From an uncultured Ruminococcus sp. (GTDB lineage Bacteria > Bacillota > Clostridia > Oscillospirales > Acutalibacteraceae), in assembly GCA_902789345.1 (NCBI GenBank), contig CADANT010000001.1, forward strand, positions 1 to 64,000: 64,000 nt of DNA. The letters run 5' to 3'. The position numbers and the translations under genes are program-made. Each line of letters begins with the position of its first letter. Position 1 is the stretch's first letter. The notes under the pieces were generated by a model. It was not told where the DNA came from, did no database searches, and was given only the letters and a program-made list of their open reading frames with translations. This document shows, one piece after another, positions 17,352 through 26,273 of this stretch.

Positions 17352-17467
17352 GTGTATTTTTCTGATTTTGCAGGTGAAAATATGACAGTTACAATAAATT
17401 TATAATTAGTACAAATTTTAATAATATTTATGCAATAATTGGGCATATCTCCTACATTAGCAGGCAT

Positions 17468-17496
17468 TTGACGGTGTATACAATATATAGTATTAT
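17468..17496 (+). promoter_or_regulatory. Promoter of the fkbM-DUF188 operon
   Basis: TTGACG (17468-17473), 17-bp spacer, TATTAT (17491-17496). The start site near 17503 leaves only about a dozen nt before the ATG, just enough for AGGGTG. Confidence 0.6.
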
Positions 17497-17515
17497 ATAC
17501 ATTAGGGTGAACAAA

Positions 17516-18565
17516 ATGAATTACTTTACTGAAGATAGTATATGGATATACTTAAAAAATACAGACAAACCAATTATAATTTATGGTATGGGCAACGGCG
17601 CAGACAAGGTTTTAAATCTGTTTAAACACTATGGCATAAAATGCAGCGGTGTAATGGCAAGCGACAGCTTTGTACGGGGACAAAGCTACAACGGCTTTAC
17701 TGTGCAAAAGCTAAGCTATTTTAAAGAAACTCTTAACGACTTTATTATTGCCATTGCCTTTGGCACGCAAGTGCCTGATGTTATCAATCATATAAGGGCA
17801 TTAGAAAACTCATACGAGATTGTGGTGCCTAATGTACCTGTATTTGGCAGCAATATTTTTGACGATGATTTTCTACACGCCAACGCTGAAAAAATAGAAA
17901 CAGCGTATTCTCTTTTAAGCGATAACCGTTCAAAAGCAGTATTTGAGAACGCTGTAAAATTCTACTACACCGGCAGATTAAAATACTTATGGGACTGCAC
18001 CGACACGAAAGACGAAATTTTTGACAATGTGCTAAAGCTGTCGCCAACGGAAAATTACATTGACCTAGGTGCATACAGGGGCGACACATTGCAGGAGCTT
18101 ATTGAAAAAGCCGGAGGGTTTAACCGAGCTGTTGCTCTTGAACCTGACCCTAAAACATATAAAAAGCTGTGTCTATATATTAATGACAAGCCTAATGTTA
18201 CAGCCTACCAAAAAACCATTTGGAAAAACGATACTACCCTCTATTTTGATAACAAGGGCGGCAGAAACTCCACAATAGGCAACAACGGCACGCCTTTAGA
18301 AGCTACCTGTATTGACACACTGTGCAATGAAATTACCCCTACATATATTAAAATGGATGTAGAGGGAGCAGAAAAACAGGCATTGGCAGGCGGTATAAAA
18401 ACTATATCTAAATATAAGCCTAAAATGAATATTGCGGCCTACCACACCTTTGAGGATTTATTTGAATTAATGCTTATTGTAAACGCTATTAATCCGGAAT
18501 ACCGCTTTTACCTCAGGCACCACCCGTATATTCCGCTGTGGGATACTAACCTCTACTGTGTATAA
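17516..18565 (+). CDS. FkbM family methyltransferase
   Basis: 349 residues. The C-terminal half is a SAM-dependent methyltransferase of the FkbM type: ENYIDLGAYRGDTLQELIEKAGG near residue 180 is the SAM-binding motif, followed by AVALEPDPKTYKKL and IKMDVEGAEKQALAGG near 280. The N-terminal ~150 residues form a second Rossmann-like region starting IIIYGMGNGADKVLNLFKHYG, as in FkbM proteins linked to sugar or polysaccharide O-methylation. The substrate is not readable. ATG at 17516 with AGGGTG about 6 nt upstream. It shares a transcript with the DUF188 gene 18 bp downstream. Confidence 0.85.
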   Translation: MNYFTEDSIWIYLKNTDKPIIIYGMGNGADKVLNLFKHYGIKCSGVMASDSFVRGQSYNGFTVQKLSYFKETLNDFIIAIAFGTQVPDVINHIRALENSYEIVVPNVPVFGSNIFDDDFLHANAEKIETAYSLLSDNRSKAVFENAVKFYYTGRLKYLWDCTDTKDEIFDNVLKLSPTENYIDLGAYRGDTLQELIEKAGGFNRAVALEPDPKTYKKLCLYINDKPNVTAYQKTIWKNDTTLYFDNKGGRNSTIGNNGTPLEATCIDTLCNEITPTYIKMDVEGAEKQALAGGIKTISKYKPKMNIAAYHTFEDLFELMLIVNAINPEYRFYLRHHPYIPLWDTNLYCV

Positions 18566-18583
18566 AGAAAGCAGGAAAACAAT

Positions 18584-19045
18584 ATGACAGTTTTTATAGA
18601 TGCGGACGGTTGCCCGGTAGTAAAGGAAACTGAAAGCCTGTGCAAACGCTACAAGCTAAAGCTTATAATTATGTGCGATACAAACCATATAATTACCTCT
18701 GACTACGGACAGGTTATAACTATTGGTGCCGGGGCTGACGCTGTGGATTTTGCACTTGTAAATAAATGCAAGCCCTATGATGTTGTTATTACTCAAGACT
18801 ATGGTGTGGCGGCAATGGCACTAAGTAAAAAATGCTACTGTTTAAACCAAAACGGTTTAATATTTACAAATGACAATATTGAAGGTCTTTTATACTCAAG
18901 ATATGTTACAAAAAAAGTACGAAACAGCTCTGCCAAACATCACCTAAAAGGGCCGTCAAAGCGCAGTAAACAGGATACCTCAAATTTTATACAAGCCTTT
19001 GAGAAAATAATAAATCAACACTTAAAGGAACATATAAATAACTAA
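18584..19045 (+). CDS. YaiI/YqxD family protein (UPF0178, DUF188)
   Basis: 153 residues, full length for UPF0178, a PIN-like fold family of unknown activity. MTVFIDADGCPVVKETE at the N-terminus and VITQDYGVAAMALSKK near residue 67 are the conserved acidic motifs, suggestive of a nuclease-like metal site. Lys-rich C-terminus. The stop codon lies inside the left arm of the following terminator. Confidence 0.9.
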   Translation: MTVFIDADGCPVVKETESLCKRYKLKLIIMCDTNHIITSDYGQVITIGAGADAVDFALVNKCKPYDVVITQDYGVAAMALSKKCYCLNQNGLIFTNDNIEGLLYSRYVTKKVRNSSAKHHLKGPSKRSKQDTSNFIQAFEKIINQHLKEHINN

Positions 19046-19081
19046 ATGAAGCACCACAATACATCTGGTGCTTCATTTAGT
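19041..19081 (+). terminator. Terminator of the fkbM-DUF188 operon
   Basis: Perfect 16-bp stem ACTAAATGAAGCACCA/TGGTGCTTCATTTAGT with a 9-nt loop, then CTTACTTATT. It includes the DUF188 stop codon. Confidence 0.75.
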
Positions 19082-19115
19082 CTTACTTATTAAAATACAC
19101 ATTTAAGAATTTTTA

Positions 19116-19205
19116 ATCCCCCCTACTGCAATAGTGTGCCCTTGAAAGTAGGTATTGAAACCTAACTTTTAAGGCACACAATATAGAAAAATTGTAGTGG
19201 GGGAT
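19116..19205. repeat. 90-bp imperfect palindrome between convergent genes
   Basis: Outer arms ATCCCCCCTAC near 19116 and GTAGTGGGGGAT near 19205, and inner arms GTGTGCCCTTGAAAGTAGGT and CCTAACTTTTAAGGCACAC, fold nearly the whole stretch into one long hairpin. It could be a small non-autonomous mobile element (MITE), a repeat, or a structured RNA. It is separate from the terminators on both sides. Confidence 0.5.
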
Positions 19206-19229
19206 ATTTTATATCCATACCATAAAAAA

Positions 19230-19263
19230 GCTTGCTGTATACCTCGGTAAGTTTACATCAAGC
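19230..19263 (-). terminator. Terminator of the MATE gene
   Basis: Stem GCTTG(A)TGTA/TA(T)ACAGCAAGC with mismatches, followed by six Ts on the minus strand, 15 bp after the MATE stop codon. Confidence 0.6.
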
Positions 19264-19276
19264 AAACAAGCGGCTT

Positions 19277-20587
19277 CTACACCGCCTTACTTTTAAACTC
19301 TTTTAACAGTTTTACGGTAAATATTAAAGACAGAACACATACTATCAGCTCTGTAACCACAAAAGACATCCACACGCCGTTTATGCTAAAGGCTATGCTT
19401 AGCACTATTACAGCCGGTATCAGTACCACACTGCTGCGAAGTATAGATATAACCATACCCTGGCCGTACTTGGAGGTTGCGCTTAAAAACGATGCTAAAA
19501 ACACATTAATACCGTTAAAGAATATACCTATAAAGTATATTTTTACACCGACAACAGATATTTCTTTTAGGTATTGGTCTTGTCCGCTAAATACCTGTAC
19601 TATTGGTTCTGCAAATACAAAAAGCACTGCATATATTACCCCCGATATTACTAAGGAAGATACTAAACCATAGCGCAGAAGCTTTTCAAGCTGGGGGTAA
19701 CCACCCTTACCGTAGTAACTGCTTGCCAACGGCTGTGTGCCTTGAGAAAGGCCGTTATATATGGAAATAACCACCAACACAATATTGGCAATAATACCAT
19801 ATGCTGCTACAGCAGTACTGCCGCCAATATTCATAAGCACAAGGTTAAAAACCAAAAGTGCTATGGACGATGCAAGCTCCCCTACAAAGGTTGAAAAACC
19901 GTAAGTAAGAACATTTTTTAATTCCGAAAATTTAAACTTAACCCTTTCTATAAAGAAAGTATTTTTCTTTTTTATAAAATGCCTGGAAAGAATAGCAATG
20001 CTGATTACAGGTGACATACATGTGGCAAATACAGCACCGAACATACCCATATTAAATGGAAACATAAAAACATAATCAAGCACTATATTTGAAAAACTGC
20101 TTACAAGCATTGCCGTCATAGAAAGCCTTGGGCTGTTGTCGTTTCGTACAAAAGCAGTAAGAATACTGTTAAGTATAAAAAACGGCGAAAATAACATAAG
20201 CACCTTTAAGTAAATACTGCACATAGGCAAAGCATTACCCTCTGCCCCCATTAAAGCAGACAAAGGCGTCGAAAAAAACAAACCGGCTATTATCAGCACC
20301 AATGCTACAGCCGCGCCACCGTAAAGGCTGTGCATAAACGGAATGTTGCCGTTTTTGCCGGTTTCTTTTTTTATGGTAAAAACCGTTGCGCCGCCTATGC
20401 CAAGCATAAGTCCTGCACCGTTCATAAGCGTGTAAATCGCTATAGCAAAGTTAAGCGCCGCAAGCCCGTCTGTACCCAGTGCCTGTGCTACAAAAAATGT
20501 ATCCGCCAAAATATAGCAAGACAAACCTATCATTCCCGCTATGTTCAATCCTGTATACTTAAAAAAGTCTTTTAGTAAGCTGTTCAA
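19277..20587 (-). CDS. MATE family multidrug/Na+ exporter
   Basis: 436 residues with about twelve hydrophobic segments, usual for MATE exporters that expel cationic drugs or metabolites using a Na+ or H+ gradient. Recognisable pieces are YILADTFFVAQALGTDGLAA near residue 27, the matching second-half YNGLSQGTQPLASSYYGKG near 275, and LMLGIGGATVF near 55. The start is TTG at 20587, with GGAGG 8 nt upstream. It follows a leader with a promoter-overlapping dyad and a terminator-like hairpin, suggesting induction by a ligand or by ribosome stalling. Confidence 0.9.
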   Translation of the reverse strand: MNSLLKDFFKYTGLNIAGMIGLSCYILADTFFVAQALGTDGLAALNFAIAIYTLMNGAGLMLGIGGATVFTIKKETGKNGNIPFMHSLYGGAAVALVLIIAGLFFSTPLSALMGAEGNALPMCSIYLKVLMLFSPFFILNSILTAFVRNDNSPRLSMTAMLVSSFSNIVLDYVFMFPFNMGMFGAVFATCMSPVISIAILSRHFIKKKNTFFIERVKFKFSELKNVLTYGFSTFVGELASSIALLVFNLVLMNIGGSTAVAAYGIIANIVLVVISIYNGLSQGTQPLASSYYGKGGYPQLEKLLRYGLVSSLVISGVIYAVLFVFAEPIVQVFSGQDQYLKEISVVGVKIYFIGIFFNGINVFLASFLSATSKYGQGMVISILRSSVVLIPAVIVLSIAFSINGVWMSFVVTELIVCVLSLIFTVKLLKEFKSKAV

Positions 20588-20625
20588 TTTGCAAACCTCC
20601 AAACAATAATTTTACATAATAAAAA

Positions 20626-20670
20626 GCACCCAGACGCTCCTTCAAAGACCTAACGGAACGCCTTAGGTGC
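20626..20670 (-). promoter_or_regulatory. Terminator-like attenuator hairpin in the MATE leader
   Basis: A 15-bp stem with one bulge (arms GCACCTAAGGCGTTCC and GGAGCGTCTGGGTGC on the minus strand) is followed directly by TTTTTATT, 39 nt before the MATE start. A small frame (ATG at 20672, MHLRRSVRSLKER) runs through it and past the MATE start in another frame; it could be a leader peptide, but it has only a weak ribosome site. Confidence 0.55.
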
Positions 20671-20694
20671 ATAGATTTTACCCGGTGGCAAAAA

Positions 20695-20719
20695 ATACTC
20701 CTGCTATTGCAAGGAGTAT
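20695..20719. promoter_or_regulatory. Dyad overlapping the MATE promoter, possible operator
   Basis: Perfect 8-bp arms ATACTCCT and AGGAGTAT with 9 bp between them. The dyad covers the edge of the -10 box and the start site, where a repressor or MerR-type regulator would act. It could instead be the start of a very short terminated RNA, as Ts follow. Confidence 0.5.
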
Positions 20720-20746
20720 TATAACATATAGCTAGATCTATTACAA
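20718..20746 (-). promoter_or_regulatory. Promoter of the MATE gene
   Basis: Minus-strand TTGTAA (20741-20746), 17-bp spacer, TATAAT (20718-20723). Confidence 0.6.
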
Positions 20747-20823
20747 CCTTAGTTATATGCCAAATTTTATAATATATTGGCTGCTTTATGTTTAAAGCCA
20801 TGTGTATACAAAATGAGACGAAA

Positions 20824-20855
20824 AATCCCCTATGCAAAATACTGCACAGGGGATT
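20824..20855 (-). terminator. Terminator of the V-ATPase operon
   Basis: A 13-bp stem AATCCCCT(G)TGCA/TGCA(T)AGGGGATT with a TTTTTC tail on the minus strand, 13 bp after the subunit D stop. Confidence 0.8.
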
Positions 20856-20867
20856 GGTTTTTGATAG

Positions 20868-21524
20868 TTATTCAGCCATTGCTTCTATTCTTTTTTTACG
20901 CTTTTCCTTGTTCTGCTTTTGAGTTTTTATAACCTTCATTCTTGAGAATTCTTCTCTTTCCATTTCGTCCAGAGCGTCGGTTATAAACTTAACATTCTCT
21001 TCAAAACGAGGAATCATAATATTTTTAAGTGCGTTTGCACGCCTTTGAGTAGTTTTAATAGCAACAGCCAGTCTATAAACACTATTCTCAATTTCAGCCA
21101 GGTCGGCAGTCAGTTTTTTAACCTGAACAAACTTAAACCTTGCGTTATCAAGTACATTGTTTGTTGCATACATACCGTAGTCAAGAGGCAGCTTTGTGTC
21201 GTCACAATTAATTGTAACAATGGGAATTTCTACACCCATTACGCTTCTGTATGAAAGTTGCAGCGAATTTTCCACAGGTATTGAGTTTGCCCTGGCACTG
21301 TTAAAACCAATGGTAATATTGGCTGTTTGCAGGCTAAGGTAAGCCTCGCTGTATGCGTCGTCAATTTTATTTTGAATTTCGTTAGCCTTGTCAATAAGAG
21401 TCATCATTTCACGAATTAAAATGTTCCTCTTTTTGTCCATAAGGTCATAACCAACCTTAGCAAGAGCCAATGACTTTTTAGTGTTTATTAAGTTACCTTT
21501 TGTGGCAACAGCATTGTTTGCCAT
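20868..21524 (-). CDS. ntpD: V-type ATPase subunit D
   Basis: 218 residues. It forms the central rotor stalk of the V1 part, mostly long antiparallel helices, and couples ATP hydrolysis in A3B3 to rotation of the membrane ring. The N-terminus (NLINTKKSLALAKVGYDLMDKKRNILI) and the basic C-terminal helix (KTQKQNKEKRKKRIEA) are typical. Last gene of the operon, ahead of its terminator. ATG at 21524 with AGGTGAG upstream. Confidence 0.93.
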   Translation of the reverse strand: MANNAVATKGNLINTKKSLALAKVGYDLMDKKRNILIREMMTLIDKANEIQNKIDDAYSEAYLSLQTANITIGFNSARANSIPVENSLQLSYRSVMGVEIPIVTINCDDTKLPLDYGMYATNNVLDNARFKFVQVKKLTADLAEIENSVYRLAVAIKTTQRRANALKNIMIPRFEENVKFITDALDEMEREEFSRMKVIKTQKQNKEKRKKRIEAMAE

Positions 21525-21561
21525 TTTCTCTCACCTACCCTTTCAAAGACAATATTCAAAA

Positions 21562-22989
21562 TTATTCCTGAGGGGCTGTTTCGCTTTCAGACTGTGCAGC
21601 CTCTTTTTCTTCAATATTTTCAATATAGTGAGCATTTAGTGTTTCATCGTCTACACGGTCAAGCTCATTCTTTGGCAGGTGGGAAAGCAACTCCCAACCA
21701 AGGTCTAGGCTCTGTTCAATAGTTCTGTTGGCCTTTGGTCCCTGGTTTACAAACTTATCCTCAAACAGCTTACCAAACTTAATGTACTTCTTGTCAATAG
21801 CAGACAGCTCCTCTTCACCGATTACCGATGACAGTGAACGAGCGTCCATAACCTTTGCATACGAAGCAAACAGCTGGTTAGCAAGAGCCTGGTGGTCTTC
21901 TCTTGTAAAGCCCTTACCTATACCGTCCTTCATCAAACGGGAAAGTGACGGCAGTACAGATACAGGCGGATATATGCCCTGTCCTTGAAGACCTCTGTCA
22001 AGAACTATCTGACCCTCTGTAATGTAACCTGTAAGGTCAGGAATTGGGTGAGTAATATCATCGTTTGGCATTGTCAAAATAGGAATCTGTGTAACAGAGC
22101 CTGTTTTGCCCTTTACCATACCGGCACGCTCATATAGTGAAGCAAAGTCGGAATACAAGTAACCAGGGAAGCCCTTTCTGCCCGGGATTTCACCCTTTGA
22201 TGTACTAAACTCACGAAGTGCCTCGGCATATGAGGTCATATCTGTCATAATAACAAGTACATGTTTGTTTTGCTCAAAAGCAAGATACTCGGCAGTAGCC
22301 AACGCACACTTCGGTGTAAGAATACGCTCTATGATAGGGTCGTTTGCAAGGTTAAGAAACATTACAACCCTCTGAAGTACGCCTGACTCCTCAAAGCTCT
22401 TTTTAAAGTAGTCGGCTACATCGTTTTTAACACCCATTGCGGCAAATACAATTACGAAGTCCTTGCCGTCGCCGTCGGCAATTTTTGCCTGACGAACAAT
22501 CTGAACAGCAAGCTCGTTGTGGCTCATACCGGAACCGGAGAATATAGGCAGCTTCTGTCCACGAATAAGTGTCATTAGTGTGTCTATTGTAGAGATACCT
22601 GTGTTAATATAGTTTTGAGGATATATACGAGATACCGGGTTAATAGGAGAACCGTTAATGTCGCACATTTTCTCAGGGAAAACATCACCCAAGCCGTCTA
22701 TCGGCTCACCTGAACCGTTGAAAACACGACCAACAATTTCAGGTGACATAGGCATTTCCATAGGGTGACCTGTCAGTCTTGTTCTTGTATTTGTTAAAGA
22801 GATTGAGCGAGTACCCTCAAAAACCTGTACTACAATACGCTCACCCTCCATAGTAACGATTCTGCCCTTACGAACAGTACCGTCATCTAAACGAATGTCC
22901 ACAACCTCATCGAAGAAAGCGTCCTTTACTCCGTCTATAACTATAAGGGAACCGTTTATTTCTTTAACGCCCACATAATCTATAATCAT
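21562..22989 (-). CDS. ntpB: V-type ATPase subunit B
   Basis: 475 residues, the non-catalytic nucleotide-binding subunit. No canonical Walker A is present ([10 protein letters not shown] near 152 takes its place), as is normal for B. The [12 protein letters not shown] region and [16 protein letters not shown] near residue 285 are conserved. The last ~20 residues are an acidic tail ([16 protein letters not shown]). ATG at 22989, 25 bp after subunit A. Confidence 0.95.
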   Translation of the reverse strand: MIIDYVGVKEINGSLIVIDGVKDAFFDEVVDIRLDDGTVRKGRIVTMEGERIVVQVFEGTRSISLTNTRTRLTGHPMEMPMSPEIVGRVFNGSGEPIDGLGDVFPEKMCDINGSPINPVSRIYPQNYINTGISTIDTLMTLIRGQKLPIFSGSGMSHNELAVQIVRQAKIADGDGKDFVIVFAAMGVKNDVADYFKKSFEESGVLQRVVMFLNLANDPIIERILTPKCALATAEYLAFEQNKHVLVIMTDMTSYAEALREFSTSKGEIPGRKGFPGYLYSDFASLYERAGMVKGKTGSVTQIPILTMPNDDITHPIPDLTGYITEGQIVLDRGLQGQGIYPPVSVLPSLSRLMKDGIGKGFTREDHQALANQLFASYAKVMDARSLSSVIGEEELSAIDKKYIKFGKLFEDKFVNQGPKANRTIEQSLDLGWELLSHLPKNELDRVDDETLNAHYIENIEEKEAAQSESETAPQE

Positions 22990-23014
22990 TGGTGTTTACC
23001 TTCTTTCAATGAAT

Positions 23015-24781
23015 TTATGACTGTACTGCAGTAATTTCTGCAATCTTTTCATCAATTTCCTTTATGTACTCGTCAAACATTTCAAGCTTATTGTTTGGAA
23101 TGTCGTACTTCATTTTCAACAGCTTGTCAAACAGACCTGCCTCAAGCACACGGCTAATAGGAATATTAGCACTTACAAGGTGCTTTGCACGATCATACAG
23201 ATGAAGAATTGTCTTCATCATAAGCAGCTGCTTCTCTATGGTTACATATGTATCGTCCGGGTGGAAAGCATTCTGCTGCAAATAGCCTACTCTGATAACC
23301 TTTGCAATTTCTATTGTCAGCTTTTGGTCGTCAGGCAAAACATCTGCACCAATAAGCTTAACAATTTCCATAAGCGAGCTTTCTTCCTGCAGGATTGTAC
23401 TTATACTGTTACGGCACTTAATAAATTCCTCGCCGTAATTTTTAACGAACCAATCGTCAAGGTCTGTAAAATACTCACTATAGCTTCCTATCCAGTTAAT
23501 AGCCGGATAGTGTCTTGAGTAAGCCAAGGACTTATCAAGTGCCCAGAAGCAGCGGATAAATCTCTTTGTGTTCTGTGTAACAGGCTCGGAGAAGTCACCA
23601 CCCTGTGGAGAAACCGCACCGATAATTGTTACAGAGCCTTCGCCGTCACACAAAGGAGTTACACGGCCGGCACGCTCGTAGAACTCAGCAAGTCTTGAAG
23701 GCAAATAAGCCGGGTAACCTTCCTCGGCAGGCATTTCCTCCAAACGGCCTGAAATTTCTCTTAGCGCCTCTGCCCAACGGGAGGTTGAGTCAGCCATAAT
23801 AGCTACATCGTAGCCCATATCTCTGTAATATTCTGCAAGTGTAATACCGGTATAAATAGACGCCTCACGAGCTGCAACAGGCATATTTGATGTATTTGCA
23901 ATAAGCACTGTTCTGTCAGTCATAGGACGGTTATTCTTAGGGTCTATCAAGGCTGAAAATTCGTCAAGAACCTGGCTCATTTCGTTACCACGCTCACCAC
24001 AGCCTACATACACGATAATGTCAGCGTCACACCACTTAGCTATCTGGTGCTGTGTCATGGTTTTACCGGTACCGAAACCGCCCGGTACAGCAGCTGTACC
24101 GCCCTTAGAAACAGGGAACAGTGTGTCTATAACTCTTTGTCCTGTAATTAGCGGAATACTTGGTGCAAGTCTTTCCTTTACAGGCCTTGCTGTTCTGATA
24201 GGCCACTTTTGGCACAGTGTAAGCTCATAGTCCTCGCCGCTTTCAAGCTTTAAAGTAACTATACAGTCCATAAGCCTGTACTTGCCGTTTGGCTTTACGC
24301 TTGTAACTGTACCGCTTACTCGTGGCGGAACAAGAAGTCTGTGCTCTATAACAGGTGTTTCCGGCAAAGTAGCATATATCTGACCGGAGGTCAGCTTATC
24401 GCCAACCTTAACCTTTAGCGTTACATCCCACTCCTTGTCCATATCAAGTGACGGTACTGCAACACCCTTTGAAATAAAAGCACCGCTTTTTTCTGCAATA
24501 GCACCCAGCGGACGCTCGATGCCGTCAAAAATATTTGTAATAATTCCGGGACCCAAAAGAACATTCATTGGTGCACCTGTACCTACTACAGGGTCGCCCG
24601 GCTTTAGACCTGATGTTTCTTCATAAACCTGAATTGTAGTCATTTCGTCTGTAATGGTGATAACCTCACCAACCAGCTTTTCTTCGCCTACATAAACCAT
24701 CTCCATCATGGAGAAGGCTTTTGTTTTAAGTACGGTAACAACAGGACCGTTTATACCGTACACAACATTCTGATTTTCCAT
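23015..24781 (-). CDS. ntpA: V-type ATPase catalytic subunit A
   Basis: 588 residues, the ATP-hydrolysing subunit. The P-loop is GGFGTGKT near residue 235 and the catalytic Glu is in GCGERGNEM near 260; the insert typical of V-type A subunits lies between the N-terminal barrel and the P-loop. [18 protein letters not shown] near 330 is also conserved. ATG at 24781 (MENQN) is preferred to a further ATG three codons upstream, which abuts the ribosome site. Confidence 0.95.
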   Translation of the reverse strand: MENQNVVYGINGPVVTVLKTKAFSMMEMVYVGEEKLVGEVITITDEMTTIQVYEETSGLKPGDPVVGTGAPMNVLLGPGIITNIFDGIERPLGAIAEKSGAFISKGVAVPSLDMDKEWDVTLKVKVGDKLTSGQIYATLPETPVIEHRLLVPPRVSGTVTSVKPNGKYRLMDCIVTLKLESGEDYELTLCQKWPIRTARPVKERLAPSIPLITGQRVIDTLFPVSKGGTAAVPGGFGTGKTMTQHQIAKWCDADIIVYVGCGERGNEMSQVLDEFSALIDPKNNRPMTDRTVLIANTSNMPVAAREASIYTGITLAEYYRDMGYDVAIMADSTSRWAEALREISGRLEEMPAEEGYPAYLPSRLAEFYERAGRVTPLCDGEGSVTIIGAVSPQGGDFSEPVTQNTKRFIRCFWALDKSLAYSRHYPAINWIGSYSEYFTDLDDWFVKNYGEEFIKCRNSISTILQEESSLMEIVKLIGADVLPDDQKLTIEIAKVIRVGYLQQNAFHPDDTYVTIEKQLLMMKTILHLYDRAKHLVSANIPISRVLEAGLFDKLLKMKYDIPNNKLEMFDEYIKEIDEKIAEITAVQS

Positions 24782-24812
24782 TAAAATCATTTCCTCTCTT
24801 ATGGAGTCTGCT

Positions 24813-25430
24813 TTACCTTACCTGCAAATCGGAGTTGGTGTAGAACCACTCTCTTTGCTCCTGCAGCTTTGTGTCCAGTGTTTTATCAACCGCTATCTTC
24901 TTTTGCGGGCAATATACTCTAAATCCGCCTACAGTAATATCTGCAACTTCTTTTATTGTACATTTTCCCTTAAAGGCTTTTGCAAGCTTATTTGCAATAG
25001 CGGCATCCTTTTTAGCTATACAAAGCTCTATATCATCCTTGTCAAAATACTGTGCACACTCCTGTGCATAGCCGACAAGCTTTTTTTCGTATTCCGGCGT
25101 ACCGGTATATTCCTGCAATTTAGCAGTAGCCTTGGCGAAAACCTCCTCGGTAATCTGCTGGCGTTTCTTAAACACCTCTAAATTACCCTGAGCTTCTTTT
25201 TTAGCCAGCTCTGCGGCTATTGAAGCTCTCATTGCGTCTTGCTCTTTATGAATAAGGTTATATGCGTCACGCAGACCTTCTTCTTCTGCCTGCTGCATAA
25301 CTCTTTGTTCAAAGTCCTTTGTTTCGCTTTGCAGAGCGTCACGCTGCTGCTGTGCATACTTTTCAATGGCAGCAAGGAACTTGCTTTCGTTGTCGCCTAC
25401 ACTTTTGTTAGCAGGTTTGTCGTTAGCCAT
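24813..25430 (-). CDS. ntpE: V-type ATPase subunit E
   Basis: 205 residues, a peripheral stalk subunit. The first ~110 residues are charged and helical (coiled coil, pairing with subunit G/H); the C-terminal ~90 form the globular head (GGFRVYCPQKKIAVDKTLDTKL near 165). It lies between F and A. ATG at 25430 with GAGG upstream. Confidence 0.88.
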   Translation of the reverse strand: MANDKPANKSVGDNESKFLAAIEKYAQQQRDALQSETKDFEQRVMQQAEEEGLRDAYNLIHKEQDAMRASIAAELAKKEAQGNLEVFKKRQQITEEVFAKATAKLQEYTGTPEYEKKLVGYAQECAQYFDKDDIELCIAKKDAAIANKLAKAFKGKCTIKEVADITVGGFRVYCPQKKIAVDKTLDTKLQEQREWFYTNSDLQVR

Positions 25431-25451
25431 AACGGTAACTCCTCTCCCTAA

Positions 25452-25760
25452 TTATAGTTTAATACCGATAGCATCCTGTACATATTTTGTAATTGAATCC
25501 TTAGTACGGCCGTTGCCGTGTCTGTCAGGAATTTCAACTATTAAAGGATGTGAACGGTTCAGCTTTAAATCATAGATAAGCTCCGGGCAAAGGGATACCA
25601 AGCGCTCGGTCATAAGCACCACCGCAATATCCTCAGTATCCATTGCCTGCTTGAGTGCTTTGCGGACCTCAGGCTCTTCGTGAACAACTACGCCCTCTAT
25701 TCCGGCAAGTCTCATTCCAAGCTGAGTATCCACATTGTCACTTATTAAATAAAAACGCAT
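25452..25760 (-). CDS. ntpG: V-type ATPase subunit F
   Basis: 102 residues, the central-stalk subunit that binds D. The Rossmann-like fold is suggested by MRFYLISDNVDTQLGMRLAGIEGV and VVLMTERLVSLCPELI. Called ntpG in Enterococcus numbering. ATG at 25760 with GGTGGG about 4 nt upstream. Confidence 0.9.
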   Translation of the reverse strand: MRFYLISDNVDTQLGMRLAGIEGVVVHEEPEVRKALKQAMDTEDIAVVLMTERLVSLCPELIYDLKLNRSHPLIVEIPDRHGNGRTKDSITKYVQDAIGIKL

Positions 25761-25790
25761 AATCCCACCGTCTTTTTATGTATGTGTTTA

Positions 25791-26204
25791 TTAGCACTTT
25801 GTGTAGATAAGAATTGAGATAAGCAAACCATAGATAGCAACACCTTCACCAAGTACAACGAAGATAAGTGCTCTACCAAATGCCTTAGGGTCTTCTGATG
25901 TTGCACCGATAGCTGCAGGAGCTGCACCTGCAACAGCAATACCGGCACCTACACAGGCAATACCTGTTGAAGCTGCACAAGCAAGCAGGCCTAAGCCGTT
26001 TGATGCTGCGTCAGCAGCTGCTGCTGTATCAGCAGCGCCTGCCATAATTGGGAACGCTGCACAACAAATTAGTACAGCTGCAAATGAAAGCATTTGAATT
26101 AATACTGATTTCTTTCTCTTAGCGCCACGGCTAACAGCCTTTTTAACAACCAATGCTGATGCAAGAATAAAGATGATAGGTAATAATAGTACTAGAAATT
26201 CCAT
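25791..26204 (-). CDS. ntpK: V-type ATPase proteolipid (rotor ring) subunit K
   Basis: 137 residues. The last ~75 form one c-subunit hairpin: GLGLLACAASTGIACVGAGIAVAG, the SEDPKAFGRAL loop, then FVVLGEGVAIYGLLISILI, whose Glu is the ion-binding carboxylate. The first ~65 residues add a hydrophobic segment (VLLLPIIFILASALVV), a basic loop (RGAKRKK), and a second segment ending near AGAADTAAAADAA. That end could be a cleaved leader or two extra membrane helices. It is a single hairpin unit, not the doubled type of Enterococcus NtpK. The residues seen do not tell me whether Na+ or H+ is carried. Confidence 0.88.
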   Translation of the reverse strand: MEFLVLLLPIIFILASALVVKKAVSRGAKRKKSVLIQMLSFAAVLICCAAFPIMAGAADTAAAADAASNGLGLLACAASTGIACVGAGIAVAGAAPAAIGATSEDPKAFGRALIFVVLGEGVAIYGLLISILIYTKC

Positions 26205-26273
26205 AATAATCCTCCGAATTTTTTAATTTTTTTATTCTAAGCCTTTCGGCTATAATAAATTAATTAATGTCCG

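Noticed and set aside
20559..20837. A 92-codon minus-strand frame overlapping the MATE start
   Set aside because: Overlaps the promoter, hairpins and the MATE gene in another frame; only its inner part is considered as a possible leader peptide.
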